Of a stretch of 8,228 nucleotides of DNA, positions 1 through 5,902 are shown one piece after another. A program made the position numbers and the translations under genes. Each line of letters starts with the position of its first letter. Positions within the stretch are counted from its first letter, which is position 1. Under the pieces are notes generated by a model. That model saw only the letters and a list, made by a program, of their open reading frames with translations. It was not told the origin of the DNA and did no database searches. Source of the stretch: Thermoplasmata archaeon (GTDB lineage Archaea > Thermoplasmatota > Thermoplasmata > Thermoplasmatales > Thermoplasmataceae). The stretch is taken from NCBI GenBank assembly GCA_021797295.1, contig JAKAAA010000050.1, positions 1 through 8,228 of the forward strand, given 5' to 3'.

Positions 1-36
1 GATATCCAACCTACAGATATCCATTTCTTTTCTATA

Positions 37-2286
37 TTATATGTATTTATCTAATCCTGTTTCCCATAAATGCCTCAGGCTATCTGTACTCTCAGACAGG
101 ATATATCTGCCCTTTTCCTTTATTCTGATCCCCTCATGTGAAGTATGACCTATCTTTCTCAATTGTACCCCTGAAAAATATTTCAAGAATTTTTCCTCAT
201 TTTCTGGCGAAACTTCCATAATCATTCCGGTACCCAGTTCGGAGAATAATTTTTCATTTGTCCTACCAGGTATTTCTGTCAGATCAACATCCATGCCCGA
301 ATGGCTTCCGAACGCCATCTCCAGCAGTGCCACTATCAATCCACCACCGGAAATGTCGTGCATTGATTCTATATATTCCATTGATCTGGATATACCGTCA
401 CGGAGGGCCAGAAGATCCTTTATACTGGCTTCAGGCAGCACGGTATGCAATGTTCCCATTTCTGATGAATACTGGCTTCCGGCCAGGCTGGGTATTATGG
501 TTCCCGCCAGATATAAACTATTTCCTGCTTTCTTGATTTCCACGGTCCTGGCATCCCTTATATCCTGTATTTTTCCCAGGATCAGCATATTTGGGGTGGG
601 GAGTATCTCCTTTGCAGCCTCATTATAAAAACTTACATTACCTGAGACAAGGGGAAGCCCGGTATTCCTGCAAAAATCTGATATTGCACGGAGCGTTTCA
701 ATAAACTTATACATCGTTTCTGGATTTTCAGGATTCCCGAAATTCAGGGCATCAACAACAGAATGAGGCATTCCACCGCTGCTCAGTATGTTTTTATAAC
801 CCTCGAAAAGAGTATGCATAGTTCCGTTGTAGGCATCTATACCGACCATTTCCGGTTTCGATCCCGAGGTTATGCACAGCCCCTGAAATGAATTTTCCAG
901 TGGCTTGATTATTGCAGCATCAGAATGCGTTTCCCGGTTGGGCATGCCGGTAAATGGTTTAACAATTGTTGATCCTCTTACAGTGAAATCATACTGCCTG
1001 ACTATGTTGAATCTGGCACATATATTGGGCTTTGACAGGAAATCAAGAATGAATTTTCTATAGTTTTCCGGTTCCCTGTCCATCACCGTTCTTCTTTCCA
1101 GTTCTGGTTTTTTGAAATTCCGGGCATAAACAGGGCCTCCTGTAAGAAATGAAAGATCCATATCGAGTATTTTCTCATTCCTGTATTTAATCACAAGATT
1201 CGGGCTCTTCACCGTTTTACCTATGATAGAGTACTCTATTCCCCATTTGTTGAATATACTATTGATTTCCTCAAGCTTCGAGGGATGTATTGCAAGGAAC
1301 ATCCTCTCCTGGGATTCGCTTACCCATATTTCCCATGGCTCCATATTTGTATCCTTCAGAAGTACTTTGTCAAGATCTATGATTCCCGACATTCCTCCTG
1401 CGAAGAGCATCTCACTCACTGCACTGGATAATCCCCCACCGCCGAGGTCCTTCATTCCATCTATGATTCCTGCATCATTCGCTTCAAGTACTGCGTGTAT
1501 GAGTGGTTCTTTTATAATCGGATTTCCCAGCTGCACAGCATTCCTGTTTGATTCATCACCTGCATTGAGTACTTTTGATGCGAAATTAACACCGTGTATA
1601 CCATCCCTGCCGGTCCTGCCACCGCAAACAATGAGGAGATCTCCCTCTATGCTTATCCTGCTCCTGACAACATGGTCCTTTCTTACAATACCTATGCAGC
1701 CCGCATTTACCAGTGGAATACCCGCATATACACTGTCGAAATCCACAGAACCTGCAACCGTTGGTATACCTACCCTGTTCCCGTAATCTCTTATGCCGGC
1801 CACAACGCGGTTGATGATAAAGCGCTCGGTAAGTTGACCTTTCTGATTGTCCGGGTCTCCGAAATAAAGGGAATCAACCAGCGCTACTGGCTGGGCACCC
1901 ATGCATAATACGTCCCTGATTATTCCACCCACACCGGTTGCAGCACCACCATATGGCTCAATGGCACTGGGGTGGTTGTGGCTTTCCATTTTCACAACAT
2001 AGGCATTTTCATCGTCAAAGGAAATGACACCGGCATCATCCTCCATTGTAAGTATTGTATAATCGCTTTTTAGACCGGAAAGGTATTTTTTCAGGTAGAG
2101 TTTGGATGATTTATAGCATGAGTGTTCACTCCACCCCTGGGCTATGGCCTGAATTTCTATATCTGTAGGATTGCGCCCTAGGCCCGTAAAATAGTTTCTG
2201 AGCATAACAATCTCATCATAGCTCAATCCCAGTCCGGATGCCATGGATTTCAATTTTTCAGGTGTACTGTCTATAATACTGTACAT
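37..2286 (-). CDS. purL: Phosphoribosylformylglycinamidine synthase subunit PurL
   Basis: Catalytic subunit of FGAR amidotransferase: it uses ATP and ammonia to convert formylglycinamide ribonucleotide to formylglycinamidine ribonucleotide in cytosolic purine synthesis. Family motifs appear in order (numbered from the ATG at 2286): WSEHSCYKSSK at 52-62 with the conserved His55, ESHNHPSAIEP at 101-111, GAATGVGGIIRD at 114-125, SESQERM at 323-329, VSGNVSFYNE at 547-556 and HDISGGGL at 643-650. At 749 residues it is the small PurL type that works with separate PurS and PurQ, and purS lies directly upstream. An in-frame GTG at 2295 would add three residues and overlap purS. I prefer the ATG because AAGTGA lies 5 nt before it and it sits 1 nt after the purS stop. 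Oddities: the usual WSEHCSYK is written here with Cys and Ser exchanged, and the usual Asp of HD(I/V)SDGGL is Gly. Identification is secure. Confidence 0.97.
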   Translation of the reverse strand: MYSIIDSTPEKLKSMASGLGLSYDEIVMLRNYFTGLGRNPTDIEIQAIAQGWSEHSCYKSSKLYLKKYLSGLKSDYTILTMEDDAGVISFDDENAYVVKMESHNHPSAIEPYGGAATGVGGIIRDVLCMGAQPVALVDSLYFGDPDNQKGQLTERFIINRVVAGIRDYGNRVGIPTVAGSVDFDSVYAGIPLVNAGCIGIVRKDHVVRSRISIEGDLLIVCGGRTGRDGIHGVNFASKVLNAGDESNRNAVQLGNPIIKEPLIHAVLEANDAGIIDGMKDLGGGGLSSAVSEMLFAGGMSGIIDLDKVLLKDTNMEPWEIWVSESQERMFLAIHPSKLEEINSIFNKWGIEYSIIGKTVKSPNLVIKYRNEKILDMDLSFLTGGPVYARNFKKPELERRTVMDREPENYRKFILDFLSKPNICARFNIVRQYDFTVRGSTIVKPFTGMPNRETHSDAAIIKPLENSFQGLCITSGSKPEMVGIDAYNGTMHTLFEGYKNILSSGGMPHSVVDALNFGNPENPETMYKFIETLRAISDFCRNTGLPLVSGNVSFYNEAAKEILPTPNMLILGKIQDIRDARTVEIKKAGNSLYLAGTIIPSLAGSQYSSEMGTLHTVLPEASIKDLLALRDGISRSMEYIESMHDISGGGLIVALLEMAFGSHSGMDVDLTEIPGRTNEKLFSELGTGMIMEVSPENEEKFLKYFSGVQLRKIGHTSHEGIRIKEKGRYILSESTDSLRHLWETGLDKYI

Positions 2287-2287
2287 T

Positions 2288-2530
2288 TTATTCACTTATG
2301 TCTTCTATTTTATATTCCTGAATAACAGGGTTTGTCAGTAGCTTTTCGGTAATTTCCCTGATTTCATCCATACTATCATTTTTATCTAGTGTGGTTTCAA
2401 ATTCATATATTTTGTATGAATAAACATTCTTTATTCCCCTGTAGCCGGTAAGCTCCAGGTTTCTTTTTATGCTCAATGCCTCCGGGTCCTCAACGTTGGG
2501 AAGATATTTAATCTGAACCTTGATTCTCAT
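2288..2530 (-). CDS. purS: Phosphoribosylformylglycinamidine synthase subunit PurS
   Basis: Small structural subunit of the PurS-PurQ-PurL amidotransferase complex; in characterised complexes it bridges the glutaminase PurQ and the synthase PurL. The 80-residue product has the family's usual length and pattern: an N-terminal strand (MRIKVQIKYLPNVEDPEA), a segment around LELTGYRGIKNVYSYKIYEF, and a C-terminal helix ending LLTNPVIQEYKIE, close to the common L(L)xNPVIE(D/E)Y ending. It is the first gene of a minus-strand operon with purL, whose ATG follows the purS stop by 1 nt. The ATG at 2530 has no purine-rich ribosome binding site, but a TATA-like box is centred about 27 nt upstream, which suggests a leaderless mRNA. 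Identification rests on size, sequence pattern and the neighbouring purL. Confidence 0.93.
   Translation of the reverse strand: MRIKVQIKYLPNVEDPEALSIKRNLELTGYRGIKNVYSYKIYEFETTLDKNDSMDEIREITEKLLTNPVIQEYKIEDISE
2292..2297 (-). promoter_or_regulatory. Ribosome binding site of purL inside the end of purS
   Basis: AAGTGA on the minus strand, one mismatch from AGGTGA, ends 5 nt before the ATG at 2286. It overlaps the alternative GTG start at 2295, so it favours the ATG as the purL start. It lies in the last codons of purS, which points to coupled translation. Confidence 0.5.
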
Positions 2531-2550
2531 AAAACCGTATTTTAATTATG

Positions 2551-2563
2551 AAATTAAATTTAT
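2551..2563 (-). promoter_or_regulatory. TATA-like promoter element of purSL
   Basis: On the minus strand this AT-rich stretch reads ATAAATTTAATTT and is centred about 27 nt before the purS ATG. That is the spacing expected for an archaeal TATA box driving a transcript that begins at or near the start codon. No mapped start site is available; the call rests on spacing and composition in an AT-rich region. Confidence 0.5.
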
Positions 2564-2605
2564 TGTTTCATTTATACTGATATTCATGTTTTGATAGCCG
2601 CGCTA

Positions 2606-2623
2606 ATACTCTCATAGGAGTAT
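2606..2623 (+). promoter_or_regulatory. Perfect 6-bp palindrome with 6-bp spacer (operator-like)
   Basis: ATACTC, six bases, then GAGTAT: a perfect inverted repeat between the divergent purS and 105-residue-protein genes. Related half-sites occur nearby: AGGACT at 2662-2667 and its complement AGTCCT at 2702-2707. The spacing suits a dimeric DNA-binding regulator, but six-base arms can arise by chance in a region this size, and no regulator is known. Confidence 0.3.
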
Positions 2624-2722
2624 GGATATAAATTATAAAATTTCTATATGAAAAAAATATTAGGACTACAATAGAATTTAAGGTCCAACATTATAATTGA
2701 GAGTCCTCATAAACACGCAAAA

Positions 2723-2738
2723 TTTAATATTATATATC
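2723..2738 (+). promoter_or_regulatory. TATA-like promoter element of the 105-residue membrane protein gene
   Basis: TTTAATATTATATATC lies directly upstream of the ATG at 2751. The TTTAATAT core is centred about 25 nt before it, fitting a leaderless archaeal transcript. It also argues for the ATG at 2751 over an in-frame TTG at 2697, because the TTG start would place the promoter inside the gene. Confidence 0.55.
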
Positions 2739-2750
2739 CCTTTTACCTTT

Positions 2751-3068
2751 ATGGCCAAACTGGATAGGCAAGAAGCTGTGAGGCTGTTCCGCATGAGGCT
2801 CGTCACATTTTCCCTTTCATTGATTTTTATAGTGGGATTTTTTATCTTTACATATTTTACCCTTAACACAGGATATGCAGACAGCCATCTTAAAATATTC
2901 ATCACCGGGTTCACTGTACTTATCGTAGCCGCCCTGGGGACAGGCGTAGAAACTGTAATTTTAACACGAACCGCGGTATCCCTGTTTACCGGTAAAAATA
3001 TAAATGAGCTCAAGCCTGAAGAATCTTCGCAGGCAATAGCCCGGTTGAGGGTGCTCATTAAAAAATAA
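2751..3068 (+). CDS. Small two-helix membrane protein, function unknown
   Basis: I do not recognise this 105-residue protein. It opens with a short basic, amphipathic segment (MAKLDRQEAVRLFRMR). A hydrophobic stretch at about 17-39 and a second at about 47-71 follow, then a hydrophilic tail of about 30 residues with a short possible helix (EESSQAIARLRVLIKK). By the positive-inside tendency both ends probably face the cytoplasm, making a small hairpin membrane protein. There is no cleavable signal peptide, cysteine or obvious catalytic motif. An in-frame TTG at 2697 would add 18 residues; I reject it because the TATA-like box falls in that stretch and the ATG at 2751 sits about 25 nt after its core. 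The gene is divergent from purS and ends 3 bp from the convergent YrhK-like gene. The extent of the open frame, the start context and the clear helices support a real gene; no function can be inferred. Confidence 0.7.
   Translation: MAKLDRQEAVRLFRMRLVTFSLSLIFIVGFFIFTYFTLNTGYADSHLKIFITGFTVLIVAALGTGVETVILTRTAVSLFTGKNINELKPEESSQAIARLRVLIKK
3060..3065 (-). terminator. Oligo-T tract just after the YrhK-like gene
   Basis: On the minus strand a run of six T starts 6 nt past the stop codon of the 316-residue gene. Archaeal transcription can end at such T-rich tracts without a strong hairpin. The tract lies in the last lysine codons of the convergent 105-residue gene, so both genes share these bases. 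Confidence 0.35.
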
Positions 3069-3071
3069 TAC

Positions 3072-4022
3072 TCAATGCTCCTTATGAAGAATCAATATAT
3101 GCACCCGCCTGGCTATATTTATCATCGGCCTTATGAGCAACTGGGTACTGCCTATGATAAATAGATAAACTCCAAGGGTGGAATATTTAGATTCACTGGG
3201 AAGGAAAAATATACTTCCTACAACGAATTCAAGACCGACCATTATATCATTTGCAATTGATAGCCAGTCATAAAAACGTTTGACTTTCTTTTCCCTTACT
3301 GATCTGGACGCATATCTTAGAAGGGAACTATTAACGTCCCGGTCGTTTAAAAATGAGTCCAGGTTTACAATAATCTGAGACAGATAATCCTTTTCTATAA
3401 TCTCTTTTAAGCCGGATATAAATGCATCCTCATTATTCTCCACTGCCTTTGAAAAACTGTCATTATTGAATGAACCATCACGCAATATTATGATTAAATG
3501 GGTGAACCATTCCTGTCCCAGATAGGGCCTGATTTGATCCATATTGAGTGTAAATTCTTCTATATAAGGTTTGCAGTAATCAGCAAAAGCATTTGAATAG
3601 TAAAAATCTGAGGAATTGATAATGGGGAAGGTGGAATAAATTATGAAATCCGAATCTGTTTTCTTTTCATCCTGATTTAAGATATCCATAATAAACTGGG
3701 CAATTTTCCTGTCAAGGTACATAACTTTTAATAAACCATTCAACAGGCTGCTCTTAACGGCATATCCGATGAATTTGTTGAAAAGCGTTTCTTTATCATC
3801 GTCACTAATATTATACCTTATATTCGGTATATTGATTATTTCAAGTATATTTTCATCCGAGTATGTACTTATAATTTTATTATCCAGAAATTCTTTATAA
3901 ATATCATCTCCGAACATATATGATATTAATGGCTTGATGTGTTTCCATTTCAGATTGAATCCATAAGGGCTTCTTTCAACTGCATAGAGAAAATAAAGAG
4001 GCTTACCGAGATCTTCGTCCAT
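3072..4022 (-). CDS. Membrane protein with C-terminal YrhK-like two-helix module; N-terminal region unknown
   Basis: This 316-residue protein is of unknown function. Residues 1 to about 250 are hydrophilic, probably mostly helical, rich in Asp, Glu, Asn, Ser and Ile, and I recognise no domain in them. The C-terminus holds two membrane helices, about 255-274 (IANDIMVGLEFVVGSIFFL) and 281-304 (STLGVYLFIIGSTQLLIRP). The pattern GSxxF...FIIGSxxxLIRP resembles the YrhK family (PF14145), itself uncharacterised; this match is from memory. A basic segment (SVREKKVKRF, 241-250) precedes the first helix, so the large N-terminal part is probably cytoplasmic and tethered by the hairpin. The ATG at 4022 has no ribosome binding site but a TATA-like box about 26 nt upstream, suggesting a leaderless, probably single-gene transcript. 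It converges on the 105-residue gene with a 3-bp gap; the two could both act at the membrane, which is inference only. Confidence 0.8.
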   Translation of the reverse strand: MDEDLGKPLYFLYAVERSPYGFNLKWKHIKPLISYMFGDDIYKEFLDNKIISTYSDENILEIINIPNIRYNISDDDKETLFNKFIGYAVKSSLLNGLLKVMYLDRKIAQFIMDILNQDEKKTDSDFIIYSTFPIINSSDFYYSNAFADYCKPYIEEFTLNMDQIRPYLGQEWFTHLIIILRDGSFNNDSFSKAVENNEDAFISGLKEIIEKDYLSQIIVNLDSFLNDRDVNSSLLRYASRSVREKKVKRFYDWLSIANDIMVGLEFVVGSIFFLPSESKYSTLGVYLFIIGSTQLLIRPMINIARRVHILILHKEH

Positions 4023-4043
4023 TATCTTGCATTTTTAACACCC

Positions 4044-4052
4044 TAATATAAT
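4044..4052 (-). promoter_or_regulatory. TATA-like promoter element of the YrhK-like gene
   Basis: The minus strand reads ATTATATTA, centred about 26 nt before the ATG at 4022. This spacing matches a leaderless archaeal transcript, and no GGTGA-type site lies directly before the ATG. Confidence 0.55.
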
Positions 4053-4059
4053 TTCGGGG

Positions 4060-4077
4060 AAAAATCTGTTCAAAAAA
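4060..4077 (-). terminator. Possible T-rich terminator after the GGGP synthase gene
   Basis: On the minus strand a T6 tract (4077-4072) and a T5 tract (4064-4060) lie 36-53 nt past the GGGP synthase stop. A small ATATC-TGAT-GATAT hairpin (4097-4110) lies between the stop and these tracts. Oligo-T tracts are typical archaeal termination signals. The evidence is weak because the region is AT-rich. Confidence 0.3.
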
Positions 4078-4112
4078 CCGTTGCTTATAATGCCGGATAT
4101 CTGATGATATAC

Positions 4113-4847
4113 CTAAATTGCATTTATAATATCCTTTAATGCAATATACGGATTCTCATGTTTTTCTACTATAGTTCCAGTAACGATTATGTCTGCGCCC
4201 GCATCTAATACAGACCTGGCCTTATCATAATCCTTGATTCCGCCACCGACTATGACAGGAATCTTTACCTCCTTCTTTATTCTTTTAATGACATTGCATC
4301 CCACATGTTCAGGAGCTCCCGATCCCGCTTCGAGGTACAGCAGTTTAAACCCGAAAAATTCAGCAGCTGTTGCATATGAAAGGGCAGTATCTTCATCCTC
4401 CCTGCCTATGAGTTTCGCATTGCCTACCCTGCCCACGGTCATGCCCGGTTCAAATACGAGATAACCCATTGGTATAGTTTCTATGCCTAATTTTTTCAAT
4501 ACAGTTGCAGAACCAATCTGATGCCCGACTATGTAATCAATATTGCTTGAATTCATCAGCATCATGTAGTATATCGCATCTGCATACCTGCTAATCATGG
4601 TTCTTGACCCGGGAAAAATAATTATCTGTTTTTCTGTTTTCGATCTAATTTTTTCAATGGTTACATCCATTAAATGAGAATTAATATCTGTCGAACCACC
4701 TATGAGAAAGAAATCCGTACCGGCCCTGTCTGCCTTTTCCGCTAAATCGCCAGATCTTTCAGGAGATTGCGCTGCCGGGTCTATCAATGTCATATGAACC
4801 TTCTTGTATTTCAGGGTCGACATGATATTCCTGTAAACATTCACCAT
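4113..4847 (-). CDS. Geranylgeranylglyceryl phosphate synthase
   Basis: This TIM-barrel prenyltransferase joins geranylgeranyl diphosphate to sn-glycerol-1-phosphate, the first ether bond of archaeal membrane lipids. The 244 residues fit the PcrB/GGGPS family and resemble the group II archaeal type. Motifs include HMTLIDP at 18-24, IGGSTDI at 49-55, FPGS at 78-81, a FEPGMTVGRVG segment at 132-142, YLEAGSGA at 171-178, GGGIKD at 201-206 and GTIVE at 224-228. The later motifs form the phosphate and substrate pockets in characterised members. The start is slightly uncertain: AAGGTGA ends only 3 nt before the ATG at 4847, whereas the next codon, GTG at 4844, would have a more usual 6-nt spacing. 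The ribosome binding site and a TATA-like box about 50 nt upstream imply a short 5' leader, unlike most promoter-proximal genes here. It is divergent from the pterin/tRNA operon and followed by the separately promoted YrhK-like gene. Confidence 0.96.
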   Translation of the reverse strand: MVNVYRNIMSTLKYKKVHMTLIDPAAQSPERSGDLAEKADRAGTDFFLIGGSTDINSHLMDVTIEKIRSKTEKQIIIFPGSRTMISRYADAIYYMMLMNSSNIDYIVGHQIGSATVLKKLGIETIPMGYLVFEPGMTVGRVGNAKLIGREDEDTALSYATAAEFFGFKLLYLEAGSGAPEHVGCNVIKRIKKEVKIPVIVGGGIKDYDKARSVLDAGADIIVTGTIVEKHENPYIALKDIINAI

Positions 4848-4850
4848 TAT

Positions 4851-4857
4851 TCACCTT
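4851..4857 (-). promoter_or_regulatory. Ribosome binding site of the GGGP synthase gene
   Basis: AAGGTGA on the minus strand is a near-perfect complement to the archaeal 16S rRNA 3' end. It lies 3 nt before ATG 4847 and 6 nt before GTG 4844, so it leaves the exact start open between these two adjacent codons. Confidence 0.7.
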
Positions 4858-4890
4858 AATTTACTGATTACAGATAATGCTATGGTAAAC

Positions 4891-4901
4891 TTACATATAA
4901 A
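4891..4901 (-). promoter_or_regulatory. TATA-like promoter element of the GGGP synthase gene
   Basis: The minus strand reads TTTATATGTAA. Counting about 26 nt downstream from its centre puts the transcript start near 4870, giving a 5' leader of about 20-25 nt that contains the AAGGTGA site. The 10-mer TTATATGTAA recurs on the plus strand at 4980-4989, upstream of the divergent gene. Confidence 0.5.
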
Positions 4902-4968
4902 CTCATCTAAACATTTTTTCAATGTTACAGACAAAAGATTTAAAAAACTATAATAGAAAAAAGAACAA

Positions 4969-4980
4969 TATTTAATAAAT
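4969..4980 (+). promoter_or_regulatory. TATA-like promoter element of the mptD-THEP1-trm1 operon
   Basis: TATTTAATAAAT is centred about 26 nt before the ATG at 5001. No GGTGA-type site precedes that ATG, so the operon mRNA is probably leaderless. The whole stretch is AT-rich, so the exact box is uncertain. Confidence 0.5.
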
Positions 4981-5000
4981 TATATGTAATACACTATATA

Positions 5001-5354
5001 ATGTTAGACCCGGCCCGCAAATATTTTCAATGTACAGATAGGGAAAGGGCAATATTCGAAGCGGGCATAAAGCTGGGTGGAATATTTCATCAGTATACAG
5101 GTGTGCCTGTAAATAAAAGCAACATATATGATATTTCAAAGGCAATAGAGAAAAGTGTATCAGTACAGCCCTTTGTGAAGCATGTATCTGTAGAAATCAA
5201 CATAGGAACCCAGAGCACATCCTTTCAGTATATATCCCTTTCAGGAGAAATGATGGATGTAAGGTTAACTGTGGAATATAATGGTCAGGTGGTAAAGGCC
5301 AGGATGCATTATGTGCACGACCTGAATTACCCTTTGATGTATTTGGAGGAATAA
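5001..5354 (+). CDS. mptD: Archaeal-type dihydroneopterin aldolase (MptD family)
   Basis: This protein is predicted to cleave 7,8-dihydroneopterin to 6-hydroxymethyl-7,8-dihydropterin and glycolaldehyde, a step in making tetrahydromethanopterin or folate-type C1 carriers. It belongs to the small archaeal family (PF04038), which is unrelated in sequence to bacterial FolB. The 117 residues match the family's length and landmarks: RERAIFEAGIKLGGIFHQY at 14-32, SVQPFV at 54-59, LSGEMMDVRL at 80-89, and the ending RMHYVHDLNYPLMYLEE at 101-117. Glu20, His30 and Gln56 appear to correspond to conserved residues implicated in catalysis in the methanogen enzyme (from memory, not checked). It is the first gene of a three-gene operon and is probably translated from a leaderless mRNA. 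The THEP1-like gene starts 2 nt after its stop codon. The final pterin product in this lineage cannot be told from the sequence. Confidence 0.88.
   Translation: MLDPARKYFQCTDRERAIFEAGIKLGGIFHQYTGVPVNKSNIYDISKAIEKSVSVQPFVKHVSVEINIGTQSTSFQYISLSGEMMDVRLTVEYNGQVVKARMHYVHDLNYPLMYLEE
5345..5350 (+). promoter_or_regulatory. Ribosome binding site of the THEP1-like gene
   Basis: GGAGGA lies in the last codons of mptD and ends 6 nt before the ATG at 5357, supporting that start and translation from the shared operon mRNA. Confidence 0.7.
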
Positions 5355-5356
5355 TA

Positions 5357-5902
5357 ATGGCAATAAAAGTAGGGATAACCGGGCCGATCGGTTCAATAAA
5401 AACAGAAGCGCTGAACAAAATTATGGAGATGCTTAAAAACAATGGAAAATTGATAGAAGGTACACTTGTATCAGAAAAAATTGAGCACGGGAGAGTACTT
5501 GCCTATTATATTACGGATATACTTACCAAAAGAAAGGTGGAATTTGCAAGAAGTGATCTGGTCTCGAGGGTAAAGGTGGACAAGCTCGGAGTTGATACAA
5601 AGGCACTGGAAGAACTGCTTGTTCCAAGCCTGCAAAAATCAAGGGAAGAGGCAGATGTCATTATAATAGATGAGCTGGGAAAGGTGGAAAACACCACGAA
5701 ACAGGTAAAGGCTGAAATAGAGGAAACAATGAAATCGGACAAATCAATAATAGTAACACTGCATAAAAAATCAAGAAACCCTGTATTACAGGAATTCCGT
5801 GGATACGAGAGTGTAAGGGTTTTTGATATTACCCCTATAAACAAGAATATACTCCCGTTTAAAATTTTAAAGGTATTGAATGGAGAGGAAGAATCAATTT
5901 AA
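5357..5902 (+). CDS. THEP1-like P-loop NTPase with altered Walker A motif
   Basis: This 181-residue cytosolic protein resembles the THEP1 nucleoside-triphosphatase family (archaeal and bacterial NTPases of unclear biological role). The N-terminal strand and P-loop region reads KVGITGPIGSIKTEAL at 4-19. The family then shows a GRVLAYYITDI segment at 45-55 and a Walker B strand VIIIDELGKVE at 101-111, matching the family's DEIGxME signature; IIVTLHKKSRNPVL at 131-144 is the following strand and loop. The odd feature is the Walker A motif: GPIGSIKT has Ile where GxxxxGK[ST] requires the second Gly, with the codon ATA clear in the sequence. Lys15, Thr16, Asp105 and Glu106 are kept. It may bind nucleotide atypically or have reduced hydrolysis. 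It starts 2 nt after mptD and overlaps trm1 by 23 nt, so it is tightly co-transcribed. The family call is good; the function is unknown. Confidence 0.8.
   Translation: MAIKVGITGPIGSIKTEALNKIMEMLKNNGKLIEGTLVSEKIEHGRVLAYYITDILTKRKVEFARSDLVSRVKVDKLGVDTKALEELLVPSLQKSREEADVIIIDELGKVENTTKQVKAEIEETMKSDKSIIVTLHKKSRNPVLQEFRGYESVRVFDITPINKNILPFKILKVLNGEEESI
5869..5874 (+). promoter_or_regulatory. Ribosome binding site of trm1
   Basis: AAAGGT, inside the THEP1-like gene, ends 5 nt before the ATG at 5880. It supports a trm1 start that overlaps the upstream gene. A later start would remove the N-terminal EGSISIVAP segment that other Trm1 proteins have. Confidence 0.5.

Noticed and set aside
1..22. Direct repeat GATATCC at 1-7 and 16-22
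   Set aside because: Two 7-base copies at the window edge, with nothing further visible, are not enough to call a repeat element.
1223..1786. Long plus-strand open frame opposite purL (187 codons)
   Set aside because: It is antisense to strongly conserved purL sequence. Its product is rich in Ser, Pro and Ile with no family pattern, as expected of a reverse-strand shadow.
1811..1846. Possible C/D-box guide RNA (TGATGA followed by CTGA) on the plus strand
   Set aside because: The base before TGATGA is T rather than A or G, there is no convincing inner D'/C' pair or terminal stem, and it lies opposite conserved purL codons.
2697..2750. TTG start adding 18 residues to the 105-residue membrane protein
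   Set aside because: The added stretch contains the TATA-like box, and the ATG at 2751 sits at the right distance from it.
2678..3058. Minus-strand open frame opposite the 105-residue membrane protein gene
   Set aside because: The plus-strand frame has a TATA-like box at leaderless spacing before an ATG and two clean membrane helices. The minus-strand product lacks a coherent pattern and would run through the plus-strand promoter.
5506..5844. Minus-strand open frame opposite the THEP1-like gene
   Set aside because: The plus strand carries recognisable family motifs, a ribosome site and tight operon spacing. The reverse frame is Ser/Thr-rich without motifs.
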